Below, piece by piece: positions 37,890 to 50,522 of a stretch of 64,000 bases of DNA. This DNA comes from Delphinus delphis. Its lineage: Eukaryota; Chordata; Mammalia; Artiodactyla; Delphinidae. Location: contig NW_027192651.1 in the NCBI RefSeq assembly GCF_949987515.2, positions 2,542,001-2,606,000 of the forward strand, read 5' to 3'. The stretch's first letter is position 1, and each line of letters opens with the position of its first letter. A program made the position numbers and the translations under genes. The notes below the pieces were generated by a model, which was given only the letters and a program-made list of their open reading frames with translations, ran no database searches and had not been told where the DNA came from.

Positions 37890-39468
37890 TCTCACTTCCC
37901 CCCGGTCAAAAGGGCCATCTGAAAAAAGTGTAAAATCCAGAAAGGCAGGACAGGCCATGGAGAATTGGGAGCCTTGTTATGCTGATGGGCGGGATGTAAA
38001 TTGCCAACAGACACTCGGGAGAAGTGTATGGTGTTTCCTGAAACATCTAAAAAACAAAGCAACAGAGCCTAGGGCACTGCCACTTATGGTCCTATAGCTT
38101 AGGGAAATTAAAATCAAAAAGACACAGCCACCCCAATGTTTGGAACGGCTCTGTTTACAAGAACCTCGTTTACAGTACAAGTTCAACATCGCAGAAAGTG
38201 AAAAATGGATAAAGAAGTTGTGGTATTTACTTACAAAGCAATATCACTCAGCAATGAAATCTATGTCATCAGGCCCTTAGCATCACAATGAGTGGATTCA
38301 GGTATGATGATTCTAACTGAAATAAGTCACACAGAAAAAGAAACATCATAAGATATCACTAATACACGGAATGTAAACTTGCCTACACAGGAACTGAATT
38401 ACAGAACAGAACAGGGTCTCAAATTTAGAAAACCAACTTATGCTTGCTTAAGGGTAAAGGTGAGTTGGGGTGCTGCATAAAACCAGAGATTGAAATGAGC
38501 ACAGATAAAGTTCCTTAAGCCAAATATGGAATAGACAAGAGCTACTCCTTGCTCAACGAAATGGACTCAACACCCATATTAAACGCCTAAGAATGTTCCT
38601 GACTAGTAAGTATCTTAAAACCTATGGATTGCTATGTCTCCAAAAGAGAATCAAGCATGTGTACAGGGGCATAAACGCAGCAGTGATAGGATTGGAGAGG
38701 TTCGGTGAGCAAATGAAGACCCTTTGAAGTCATATTGCATGGTACCCATTCCATGGGTTTCAACTACCCAGGTTTAAGGTATTCTTCCTTCAGCTAAAAC
38801 ATGCATGTGGAACCTGGAGTATGATCAACCATGTGATCGGGAGACGTGTTCAAATATGTCTCAGTTTTCGTACCCTGGTACTTGGGTGCAACATTCCAGA
38901 CGCTTTACTAACACTCTCCCAACTTGGAGAGTCAGTCCCTTTAACCTCCTGTTTGGCCCAGTTTGCAATTTCTGCGGAAGATGAACAGGAATAGCGAGAA
39001 CCAATGAGAGGCTAGCTGGAGGTGTCTGGACGGGCAAATTTAACTCTCATTTCCCACCAGGAAGAGGAATTAACCAAAGGCTCAGCGTGCCGTGCCGGAA
39101 CCAGATTAGGTCCTGAAGCCATCCTGCGGTGTTGCGGCCAGGTCACAAGAAAGCGAGTTGAAGAAAGGAGCTCAGGGGCACTGTAATTCACAAACCTGCA
39201 GAGTTATAAATGACAGCTATCGTCCAAAAATAGACTGAAGTAAGGCTGCCAAGAGGACTTGAAAGCGGGGCAGAATTGCAGGAAACCGATTTCAGGAGGT
39301 AGACTGGAATTGCATTGAAAGCATAGGAAAAGAGGCAGAACGTCCACAATGATGCACTTGGCCAAAAAGGGCGTATGCGTTTTTTCCTGAATATATTCAG
39401 GAAAAAACGCATACGCCCTTTTTGGCCAACCAAGCAAGCTTGCAAAGGAAATCTGCACTACAATGAAG
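37890..39468 (+). repeat. Satellite monomer 25 (1,579 bp)
   Basis: First third matches monomer 22 (GAGAATTGGG, CCAATGTTTGG), after which it diverges (ATCACTAATAC, CTTGCCTACAC, CACCCATATT with one base lost, CCTGGAGTATG). A mosaic unit. Palindrome at 39358-39429 is perfect. Confidence 0.93.
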
Positions 39469-41047
39469 TCTCACTTCCCCCCGGTCAAAAGGGCCATCTG
39501 AAAAAAGTGTAAAATCCAGAAAGGCAGGACAGGCCATGGAGAACTGGGAGCCTTGTTATGCTGATGGGCGGGATGTAAATTGCCAACAACCACTCGGGAG
39601 AAGTGTATGGTGTTTCCTGAAACATGTAAACAACAAAGCAACAGAGCCTAGGGCACTTCCACTTATGGTCCTATAGCTTAGGGAAATTAAAATCAAAAAG
39701 ACACAGCCACCCCAAAGTTTGGAACGGCTCTGTTTACAAGAACCTCGTTTACAGTACAAGTTCAACATCGCAGAAAGTGAAAAATGGATAAAGAACTTGT
39801 GGTATTTACTTACAAAGCAATATCACTCAGCAATGAAATCTGTGTCATCAGGCCCTTAGCAGCACAATGAGTGGATTCAGGTATGATGATTCTAACTGAA
39901 GTAAGTCACACAGAAAAAGAAACATCATAAGATATCAGTAATACACGGAATGTAAACTTGGCTACACAGGAACTGAATTACAGAACAGAACAGGGTCTCA
40001 AATTTAGAAAACCAACTTATGCTTGCTTAAGGGTAAAGGTGAGTTGGGGTGCTGCATAAAACCAGAGATTGAAATGAGCACAGATAAAGTTCCTTAAGTC
40101 AAATATGGAATAGACAAGAGCTACTCCTTGCTCAATGAAATGGACTCAACACCGCATATTAAACGCCTAAGAATGTACCTGACTAGTAAGTATCTTAAAA
40201 CCTATGGATTGCTATGTCTCCGAAAGAGAATCAAGCATGTGTACAGGGGCATAAACGCAGCAGTGATAGGATTGGAGAGGTTCGGTGAGCAAATGAAGAC
40301 CCTTTGAAGTCATATTGCATGGTACCCATTACACGGGTCTTAACTCTCCAGGTTTAAGGTATTCTTCCTTCAGCTAAAACATGCATGTGGAACCCAAGTA
40401 TGATCAACCATGTGAACGGGAGACGTGTTCAAATATGTCTCAGTTTTCCTCCCCTGGTACTCGGGTGCAACATTCCAGACGCTTTACTAACACTCTCCCC
40501 ACTTGGAGAGTCAGCGCCTTTAACCTCCTGTTTGGCACAGTTTGCAATTTCTGCGGAAGATGAACAGGAATAGCGAGAACCAATGAGAGACTAGCTGGAG
40601 GTGTCTGGACGGGCAAATTTAACTCTCATTTCCCACCAGGAAGAGGAAATAACCAAAGGCTCAGCGTGCCGTGCCGGAACCAGATTAGGGCCTGAAGCCA
40701 TCCTGCAGTGTTGCGGCCAGGTCACAAGAAAGCAAGTTGAAGAAAGGAGCTCAGGGCCACTGTAATTCACAAACCTGCAGAGTTATAAATGACAGCTATC
40801 GTCCAAAAATAGACTGAAGTAAGGCTGCCAAGAGGACTTGAAAGCGGGGCAGAATTGCAGGAAACCGATTTCAGGAGGTAGACTGGAATTGCATTGAAAG
40901 CATAGGAAAAGAGGCAGAACGTCCACAATGATGCACTTGGCCAAAAAGGGCGTATGCGTTTTTTCCTGAATATATTCAGGAAAAAACGCATACGCCCTTT
41001 TTGGCCAACCAAGCAAGCTTGCAAAGGAAATCTGCACTACAATGAAG
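39469..41047 (+). repeat. Satellite monomer 26 (1,579 bp)
   Basis: Private changes ACATGTAAACAAC, CTGCAGTGTTG and CAGGGCCACTG. TTTGGCACAG is shared with monomer 27 only. Palindrome at 40937-41008 is perfect. Confidence 0.93.
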
Positions 41048-42626
41048 TCTCACTTCCCCCCGGGCAAAAGGGCCATCTGAAAAAAGTGTAAAATCCAGAA
41101 AGGCAGGACAGGCCATGGAGAACTGGGAGCCTTGTTATGCTGATGGGCGGGATGTAAATTGCCAACAACCACTCGGGAGAAGTGTATGGTGTTTCCTGAA
41201 ACATCTAAAAAACAAAGCAACAGAGCCTAGGGCACTTCTACTTATGGTCCTATAGCTTAGGGAAATTAAAATCAAAAAGACACAGCCACCCCAAAGTTTG
41301 GGACGCCTCCGTTTATAAGAACCTCGTTTACCATACAAGTTCAATATCACAGAAAGTGAAAAATGGATAAAGAACTTGTGGTACTTACGTACAAAGCAAT
41401 ATCACTCAGCAATGAAATCTATGTCATCAGGCCCGTAGCAGCATAATGACTGGATTCAGGTACGATGATTCTAACTGAAACAAGTCACACAGAAAAAGAA
41501 ACATCATAAGATATCACTAATACACGGAATGTAAACTTGGCTACACAGGAACTGCATTCCAAAACAGAACAGGGTCTCAAATTTAGAAAACCAACTTATG
41601 CTTGCTTAAGGGGAAAGGTGAGTTGGGGTGCTGCATAAAACCAGAGATTGAAACGAGCACAGATAAAGTTCCTTAAGCCAAATATGGAATAGACAAGAGC
41701 TACTCCTTGCTCAATGAAATGGCCTCAACACCGCATATTAAACGCCTAAGAATGTACCTGACTAGTAAGTATCTTAAAACCTATGGATTGCTATGTCTCC
41801 AAAAGAGAATCAAGCGTGTGTACAGGGGCATAAACGCAGCAGTGATAGGATTGGAGAGGTTCGGTGAGCAAATGAAGACCCTTTGAAGTCATATTGCATG
41901 GTACCCATTCCACGGGTCTCAACTCTCCAGGTTTAAGGTATTCTTCCTTCAGCTAAAACATGCATGTGGAACCCAAGTATGATCAACCATGTGAACGGGA
42001 GACGTGTTCAAATATGTCTCAGTTTTCCTCGCCTGGTACTCGGGTGCAACATTCCAGACGCTTTACTAACACTCTCCCCACTTGGAGAGTCAGCGCCTTT
42101 AACCTCCTGTTTGGCACAGTTTGCAATTTCTGCGGAAGATGAACAGGAATAGCGAGAACCAATGAGAGACTAGCTGGAGGTGTCTGGACGGGCAAATTTA
42201 ACTCTCATTTCCCACCAGGAAGAGGAAATAACCAAAGGCTCAGCATGCCGTGGCGGAACCAGATTAGGGCCTGAAGCCATCCTGCGGTGTTGCGGCCAGG
42301 TCACAAGAAAGCAAGTTGAAGAAAGGAGCTCAGGGGCACTGTAATGCACAAACCTGCAGAGTTATAAATGACAGCTATCGTCCAAAAATAGACTGAAGTA
42401 AGGCTGCCAAGAGGACTTGAAAGCGGGGCAGAATTGCAGGAAACCGATTTCAGGAGGTAGACTGGAATTGCATTGATAGCATAGGAAAAGAGGCAGAACG
42501 TCCACAATGATGCACTTGGCCAAAAAGGGCGTATGCGTTTTTTCCTGAATATATTCAGGAAAAAACGCATACGCCCTTTTTGGCCAACCAAGCAAGCTTG
42601 CAAAGGAAATCTGCACTACAATGAAG
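41048..42626 (+). repeat. Satellite monomer 27 (1,579 bp), divergent lineage
   Basis: Shares AACTTGTGGTACTTACGTAC, CCCGTAGCAGCATAATGA and GGTACGATG with monomer 10, and AACTGCATTCCAAAACAG with monomer 38. Also CCTCCGTTTATAAG and ACCATACAAG. From about 41,950 it returns to the majority type and shares TTTGGCACAG with its left neighbour, so it is a mosaic. Palindrome at 42516-42587 is perfect. Confidence 0.93.
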
Positions 42627-44205
42627 TCTCACTTCCCCCCGGTCAAAAGGGCCATCTGAAAAAAGTGTAAAATCCAGAAAGGCAGGACAGGCCATGGAGA
42701 ATTGGGAGCCTTGTTATGCTGATGGGCGGGATGTAAATTGCCAACAACCACTCGGGAGAAGTGTATGGTGTTTCCTGAAACATCTAAAAAACACAGCAAC
42801 AGAGCCTAGGGCACTGCCACTTATGGTCCTATAGCTTAGGGAAATTAAAATCAAAAAGACACAGCCACCCCAAAGTTTGGAACGGCTCTGTTTACAAGAA
42901 CCTCGTTTACAGTACAAGTTCAACATCACAGAAAGTGAAAAATGGATAAAGAAGTTGTGGTATTTACTTACAAAGCAATATCACTCAGCAATGAAATCTG
43001 TGTCATCAGGCCCTTAGCAGCACAATGAGTGGATTCAGGTATGATGATTCTAACTGAAGTAAGTCACACAGAAAAAGAAACATCATAAGATATCAGTAAT
43101 ACACGGAATGTAAACTTGGCTACACAGGAACTGAATTACAGAACAGAACAGGGTCTCAAATTTAGAAAACCAACTTATGTTTGCTTAAGGGTAAAGGTGA
43201 GTTGTGGTGCTGCATAAAACCAGAGATTGAAATGAGCACAGATAAAGTTCCTTAAGTCAAATATGGAATAGACAAGAGCTACTCCTTGCTCAACGAAATG
43301 GACTCAACACCGCATATTAAACGCCTAAGAATGTACCTGACTAGTAAGTATGTTAAAACCTATGGATTGCTATGTCTCTGAAAGAATATCAAGCATGTGT
43401 ACAGGGGCATAAACGCAGCAGTGATAGGATTGGAGAGGTTCGGTGAGCAAATGAAGACCCTTTGAAGTCATATTGCATGGTACCCATTACACGGGTCTTA
43501 ACTCTCCAGGTTTAAGGTATTCTTCCTTCAGCTAAAACATGCATGTGGAACCCAAGTATGATCAACCATGTGAACGGGAGACGTGTTCAAATATGTCTCA
43601 GTTTTCCTCCCCTGGTACTCGGGTGCAACATTCCAGACGCTTTACTAACACTCTCCCCACTTGGAGAGTCAGCGCCTTTAACCTCCTGTTTGGCCCAGTT
43701 TGCAATTTCTGCGGAAGATGAACAGGAATAGCGAGAACCAATGAGAGACTAGCTGGAGGTGTCTGGACGGGCAAATTTAACTCTCATTTCCCACCAGGAA
43801 GAGGAAATAACCAAAGGCTCAGCGTGCCGTGCCGGAACCAGATTAGGGCCTGAAGCCATCCTGCGGTGTTGCGGCCAGGTCACAAGAAAGCAAGTTGAAG
43901 AAAGGAGCTCAGGGGCACTGTAATTCACAAACCTGCAGAGTTATAAATGACAGCTATCGTCCAAAAATAGACTGAAGTAAGGCTGCCAAGAGGACTTGAA
44001 AGCGGGGCAGAATTGCAGGAAACCGATTTCAGGAGGTAGACTGGAATTGCATTGAAAGCATAGGAAAAGAGGCAGAACGTCCACAATGATGCACTTGGCC
44101 AAAAAGGGCGTATGCGTTTTTTCCTGAATATATTCAGGAGAAAACGCATACGCCCTTTTTGGCCAACCAAGCAAGCTTGCAAAGGAAATCTGCACTACAA
44201 TGAAG
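42627..44205 (+). repeat. Satellite monomer 28 (1,579 bp)
   Basis: GAGTTGTGG and CTCTGAAAGAATATC in the 3' half are shared only with monomer 30. AACACAGCAAC is shared with 33 and 35. Palindrome at 44095-44166 has one right-arm mismatch (CAGGAGAAAAC), also found in monomer 30. Confidence 0.93.
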
Positions 44206-45784
44206 TCTCACTTCCCCCCGGTCAAAAGGGCCATCTGAAAAAAGTGTAAAATCCAGAAAGGCAGGACAGGCCATGGAGAACTGGGAGCCTTGTTATGCTG
44301 ATGGGCGGGATGTAAATTGCCAACAACCACTCGGGAGAAGTGTATGGTGTTTCCTGAAACATCTAAAAAACAAAGCAACAGAACCTAGGGCACTTCCACT
44401 TATGGTCCTATAGCTTAGGGAAATTAAAATCAAAAAGACACAGCCACCCCAAAGTTTGGAACGGCTCCGTTTACAAGAACCTCGTTTACAGTACAAGTTC
44501 AACATCGCAGAAAGTGAAAAATGGATAAAGAAGTTGTGGTATTTACTTACAAAGCAATATCACTCAGCAATGAAATCTGTGTCATCAGGCCCTTAGCAGC
44601 ACAATGAGTGGATTCAGGTATGATGATTCTAACTGAAGTAAGTCACACAGAAAAAGAAACATCATAAGATATCAGTAATACATGGAATGTAAACTTGGCT
44701 ACACAGGAACTGAATTACAGAACAGAACAGGGACTCAAATTTAGAAAACCAACTTATGCTTGCTTAAGGGTAAAGGTGAGTTGGGGTGCTGCATAAAACC
44801 AGAGATTGAAATGAGCACAGATAAAGTTCCTTAAGTCAAATATGGAATAGACAAGAGCTACTCCTTGCTCAACGAAATGGACTCAACACCGCATATTAAA
44901 CACCTAAGAATGTACCTGACTAGTAAGTATCTTAAAACCTATGGATTGCTATGTCTCCGAAAGAGAATCAAGCATGTGTACAGGGGCATTAATGCAGCAG
45001 TGATAGGATTGGAGAGGTTCGGTGAGCAAATGAAGACCCTTTGAAGTCATATTGCATGGTACCCATTACACGGGTCTTAACTCTCCAGGTTTAAGGTATT
45101 CTTCCTTCAGCTAAAACATGCATGTGGAACCCAAGTATGATCAACCATGTGAACGGGAGACGTGTTCAAATATGTCTCAGTTTTCCTCCCCTGGTACTCG
45201 GGTGCAACATTCCAGACGCTTTACTAACACTCTCCCCACTTGGAGAGTCAGCGCCTTTAACCTCCTGTTTGGCCCAGTTTGCAATTTCTGTGGAAGATGA
45301 ACAGGAATAGCGAGAACCAATGAGAGACTAGCTGGAGGTGTCTGGACGGGCAAATTTAACTCTCATTTCCCACCAGGAAGAGGAAATAACCAAAGGCTCA
45401 GCGTGCCGTGCCGGAACCAGATTAGGGCCTGAAGCCATCCTGCGGTGTTGCGGCCAGGTCACAAGAAAGCAAGTTGAAGAAAGGAGCTCAGGGGCACTGT
45501 AATTCACAAACCTGCAGAGTTATAAATGACAGCTATCGTCCAAAAATAGACTGAAGTAAGGCTGCCAAGAGGACTTGAAAGCGGGGCAGAATTGCAGGAA
45601 ACCGATTTCAGGAGGTAGACTGGAATTGCTTTGAAAGCATAGGAAAAGAGGCAGAACGTCCACAATGATGCACTTGGCCAAAAAGGGCGTATGCGTTTTT
45701 TCCTGAATATATTCAAGAAAAAACGCATACGCCCTTTTTGGCCAACCAAGCAAGCTTGCAAAGGAAATCTGCACTACAATGAAG
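44206..45784 (+). repeat. Satellite monomer 29 (1,579 bp)
   Basis: GGCTCCGTTT, AATACATGG and GGCATTAATGCAG are shared with monomer 31. GGGACTCAAA and AAACACCTAAG distinguish it. Palindrome at 45674-45745 has one right-arm mismatch (TTCAAGAAAA). Confidence 0.93.
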
Positions 45785-47363
45785 TCTCACTTCCCCCCGG
45801 TCAAAAGGGCCATCTGAAAAAAGTGTAAAATCCAGAATGGCAGGACAGGCCATGGAGAACTGGGAGCCTTGTTATTCTGATGGGCGGGATGTAAATTGCC
45901 AACAACCACTCGGGAGAAGTATATGGTGTTTCCTGAAACATCTAAAAAACAAAGCAACAGAACCTAGGGCACTTCCACTTATGGTCCTATAGCTTAGGGA
46001 AATTAAAATCAAAAAGACACAGCCACCCCAAAGTTTGGAATGGCTCTGTTTACAAGAACCTCGTTTACAGTACAAGTTCAACATCGCAGAAAGTGAAAAA
46101 TGGATAAAGAAGTTGTGGTATTTACTTACAAAGCAATATCACTCAGCAATGAAATCTATGTCATCAGGCCCTTAGCAGCACAATGAGTGGATTCAGGTAT
46201 GATGATTCTAACTGAAATAAGTCACACAGAAAAAGAAACATCATAAGATATCACTAATACACGGAATGTAATCTTGGCTACACAGGAACTGAATTCCAAA
46301 ACAGAACAGGGTCTCAAATTTAGAAAACCAACTTATGCTTGCTTAAGGGTAAAGGTGAGTTGTGGTGCTGCATAAAACCAGAGATTGAAATGAGCACAGA
46401 TAAAGTTCCTTAAGTCAAATATGGAATAGACAAGAGCTACTCCTTGCTCAACGAAATGGACTCAACACCGCATATTAAACGCCTAAGAATGTACCTGACT
46501 AGTAAGTATCTTAAAACCTATGGATTGCTATGTCTCTGAAAGAATATCAAGCATGTGTACAGGGGCATAAACGCAGCAGTGATAGGATTGGAGAGGTTCG
46601 GTGAGCAAATGAAGACCCTTTGAAGTCATATTGCATGGTACCCATTACACGGGTCTTAACTCTCCAGGTTTAAGGTATTCTTCCTTCAGCTAAAACATGC
46701 ATGTGGAACCCAAGTATGATCAACCATGTGAACGGGAGACGTGTTCAAATATGTCTCAGTTTTCCTCCCCTGGTACTCGGGTGCAACATTCCAGACGCTT
46801 TACTAACACTCTCCCCACTTGGAGAGTCAGCGCCTTTAACCTCCTGTTTGGCCCAGTTTGCAATTTCTGCGGAAGATGAACAGGAATAGCGAGAACCAAT
46901 GAGAGACTAGCTGGAGGTGTCTGGACGGGCAAATTTAACTCTCATTTCCCACCAGGAAGAGGAAATAACCAAAGGCTCAGCGTGCCGTGCCGGAACCAGA
47001 TTAGGGCCTGAAGCCATCCTGCGGTGTTGCGGCCAGGTCACAAGAAAGCAAGTTGAAGAAAGGAGCTCAGGGGCACTGTAATTCACAAACCTGCAGAGTT
47101 ATAAATGACAGCTATCGTCCAAAAATAGACTGAAGTAAGGCTGCCAAGAGGACTTGAAAGCGGGGCAGAATTGCAGGAAACCGATTTCAGGAGGTAGACT
47201 GGAATTGCATTGAAAGCATAGGAAAAGAGGCAGAACGTCCACAATGATGCACTTGGCCAAAAAGGGCGTATGCGTTTTTTCCTGAATATATTCAGGAGAA
47301 AACGCATACGCCCTTTTTGGCCAACCAAGCAAGCTTGCAAAGGAAATCTGCACTACAATGAAG
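45785..47363 (+). repeat. Satellite monomer 30 (1,579 bp), mosaic
   Basis: 5' part carries AATGGCAGG, TATTCTGATG, GTATATGG, GGAATGGCTC and TAATCTTGG as in monomers 32, 34 and 36. 3' part carries GAGTTGTGG and AAAGAATATC as in monomer 28. The switch lies between about 46,310 and 46,360. Palindrome at 47253-47324 has the same CAGGAGAAAAC mismatch as monomer 28. Confidence 0.93.
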
Positions 47364-48942
47364 TCTCACTTCCCCCCGGTCAAAAGGGCCATCTGAAAAA
47401 AGTGTAAAATCCAGAAAGGCAGGACAGGCCATGGAGAACTGGGAGCCTTGTTATGCTGATGGGCGGGATGTAAATTGCCAACAACCACTCGGGAGAAGTG
47501 TATGGTGTTTCCTGAAACATCTAAAAAACAAAGCAACAGAACCTAGGGCACTTCCACTTATGGTCCTATAGCTTAGGGAAATTAAAATCAAAAAGACACA
47601 GCCACCCCAAAGTTTGGAACGGCTCCGTTTACAAGAACCTCGTTTACAGTACAAGTTCAACATCGCAGAAAGTGAAAAATGGATAAAGAAGTTGTGGTAT
47701 TTACTTACAAAGCAATATCACTCAGCAATGAAATCTGTGTCATCAGGCCCTTAGCAGCACAATGAGTGGATTCAGGTATGATGATTCTAACTGAAGTAAG
47801 TCACACAGAAAAAGAAACATCATAAGATATCAGTAATACATGGAATGTAAACTTGGCTACACAGGAACTGAATTACAGAACAGAACAGGGTCTCAAATTT
47901 AGAAAACCAACTTATGCTTGCTTAAGGGGAAAGGTGAGTTGGGGTGCTGCATAAAACCAGAGATTGAAATGAGCACAGATAAAGTTCCTTAAGTCAAATA
48001 TGGAATAGACAAGAGCTACTCCTTGCTCAACGAAATGGACTCAACACCGCATATTAAACGCCTAAGAATGTACCTGACTAGTAAGTATCTTAAAACCTAT
48101 GGATTGCTATGTCTCCGAAAGAGAATCAAGCATGTGTACAGGGGCATTAATGCAGCAGTGATAGGATTGGAGAGGTTCGGTGAGCAAATGAAGACCCTTT
48201 GAAGTCATATTGCATGGTACCCATTACACGGGTCTTAACTCTCCAGGTTTAAGGTATTCTTCCTTCAGCTAAAACATGCATGTGGAACCCAAGTATGATC
48301 AACCATGTGAACGGGAGACGTGTTCAAATATGTCTCAGTTTTCCTCCCCTGGTACTCGGGTGCAACATTCCAGACGCTTTACTAACACTCTCCCCACTTG
48401 GAGAGTCAGCGCCTTTAACCTCCTGTTTGGCCCAGTTTGCAATTTCTGTGGAAGATGAACAGGAATAGCGAGAACCAATGAGAGACTAGCTGGAGGTGTC
48501 TGGACGGGCAAATTTAACTCTCATTTCCCACCAGGAAGAGGAAATAACCAAAGGCTCAGCGTGCCGTGCCGGAACCAGATTAGGGCCTGAAGCCATCCTG
48601 CGGTGTTGCGGCCAGGTCACAAGAAAGCAAGTTGAAGAAAGGAGCTCAGGGGCACTGTAATTCACAAACCTGCAGAGTTATAAATGACAGCTATCGTCCA
48701 AAAATAGACTGAAGTAAGGCTGCCAAGAGGACTTGAAAGCGGGGCAGAATTGCAGGAAACCGATTTCAGGAGGTAGACTGGAATTGCTTTGAAAGCATAG
48801 GAAAAGAGGCAGAACGTCCACAATGATGCACTTGGCCAAAAAGGGCGTATGCGTTTTTTCCTGAATATATTCAAGAAAAAACGCATACGCCCTTTTTGGC
48901 CAACCAAGCAAGCTTGCAAAGGAAATCTGCACTACAATGAAG
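47364..48942 (+). repeat. Satellite monomer 31 (1,579 bp)
   Basis: Near-copy of monomer 29 at 3,158 bp offset, with TTAAGGGGAAAGG instead. From 47,627 onwards it is indistinguishable from monomer 33 at 3,159 bp offset. Palindrome at 48832-48903 has the CAAGAAAA mismatch. Confidence 0.93.
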
Positions 48943-50522
48943 TCTCACTTCCCCCCGGTCAAAAGGGCCATCTGAAAAAAGTGTAAAATCCAGAATGGCA
49001 GGACAGGCCATGGAGAACTGGGAGCCTTGTTATTCTGATGGGCGGGATGTAAATTGCCAACAACCACTCGGGAGAAGTATATGGTGTTTCCTGAAACATC
49101 TAAAAAACAAAGCAACAGAACCTAGGGCACTTCCACTTATGGTCCTATAGCTTAGGGAAATTAAAATCAAAAAGACACAGCCACCCCAAAGTTTGGAATG
49201 GCTCTGTTTACAAGAACCTCGTTTACAGTACAAGTTCAACATCGCAGAAAGTGAAAAATGGATAAAGAAGTTGTGGTATTTACTTACAAAGCAATATCAC
49301 TCAGCAATGAAATCTATGTCATCAGGCCCTTAGCAGCACAATGAGTGGATTCAGGTATGATGATTCTAACTGAAATAAGTCACACAGAAAAAGAAACATC
49401 ATAAGATATCACTAATACACGGAATGTAATCTTGGCTACACAGGAACTGAATTCCAAAACAGAACAGGGTCTCAAATTTAGAAAACCAACTTATGCTTGC
49501 TTAAGTGTAAAGGTGAGTTGGGGTGCTGCATAAAACCAGAGATTGAAATGAGCACAGATAAAGTTCCTTAAGTCAAATATGGAATAGACAAGAGCTACTC
49601 CTTGCTCAACGAAATGGACTCAACACCGCATATTAAACGCCTAAGAATGTACCTGACTAGTAAGTATCTTAAAACCTATGGATTGCTATGTCTCCGAAAG
49701 AGAATCAAGCATGTGTACAGGGGCATAAACGCAGCAGTGATAGGATTGGAGAGGTTCGGTGAGCAAATGAAGACCCTTTGAAGTCATATTGCATGGTACC
49801 CATTCCACGGGTTTCAACTACCCAGGTTTAAGGTATTCTTCCTTCAGCTAAAACATGCATGTGGAACCTAGAGTATGATCAACCATGTGATCGGGAGACG
49901 TGTTCAAATATGTCTCAGTTTTCGTACCCTGGTACTCGGGTGCAACATTCCAGACGCTTTACTAACACTCTCCCCACTTGGACAGTCAGTCCCTTTAACC
50001 TCCTGTTTGGCCCAGTTTGCAATTTCTGCGGAAGATGAACAGGAATAGCGAGAACCAATGAGAGGCTAGCTGGAGGTGTCTGGACGGGCAAATTTAACTC
50101 TCATTTCCCACGAGGAAGAGGAATTAACCAAAGGCTCAGCGTGCCATGCCGGAACCAGATTAGGGCCTGAAGCCATCCTGCGGTGTTGCGGCCAGGTCAC
50201 AAGAAAGCGAGTTGAAGAAAGGAGCTCAGGGGCACTGTAATTCACAAACCTGCAGAGTTATAAATGACAGCTATCGTCCAAAAATAGACTGAAGTAAGGC
50301 TGCCAAGAGGACTTGAAAGCGGGGCAGAATTGCAGGAAACCGATTTCAGGAGGTAGACTGGAATTGCATTGAAAGCATAGGAAAAGAGGCAGAACGTCCA
50401 CAATGATGCACTTGGCCAAAAAGGGCGTATGCGTTTTTTCCTGAATATATTCAGGAAAAAACGCATACGCCCTTTTTGGCCAACCAAGCAAAGTTGCAAA
50501 GGAAATGTGCACTACAATGAAG
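48943..50522 (+). repeat. Satellite monomer 32 (1,580 bp), CTAGAGTATG type
   Basis: First of three near-identical copies (32, 34, 36). AATGGCAGG, TATTCTGATG, TTAAGTGTAAAGG, TTTTCGTACCC, GGACAGTCAG and CCACGAGGAAG. Palindrome at 50412-50483 is perfect but the following HindIII site is lost (GCAAAGTTGC). Confidence 0.94.
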
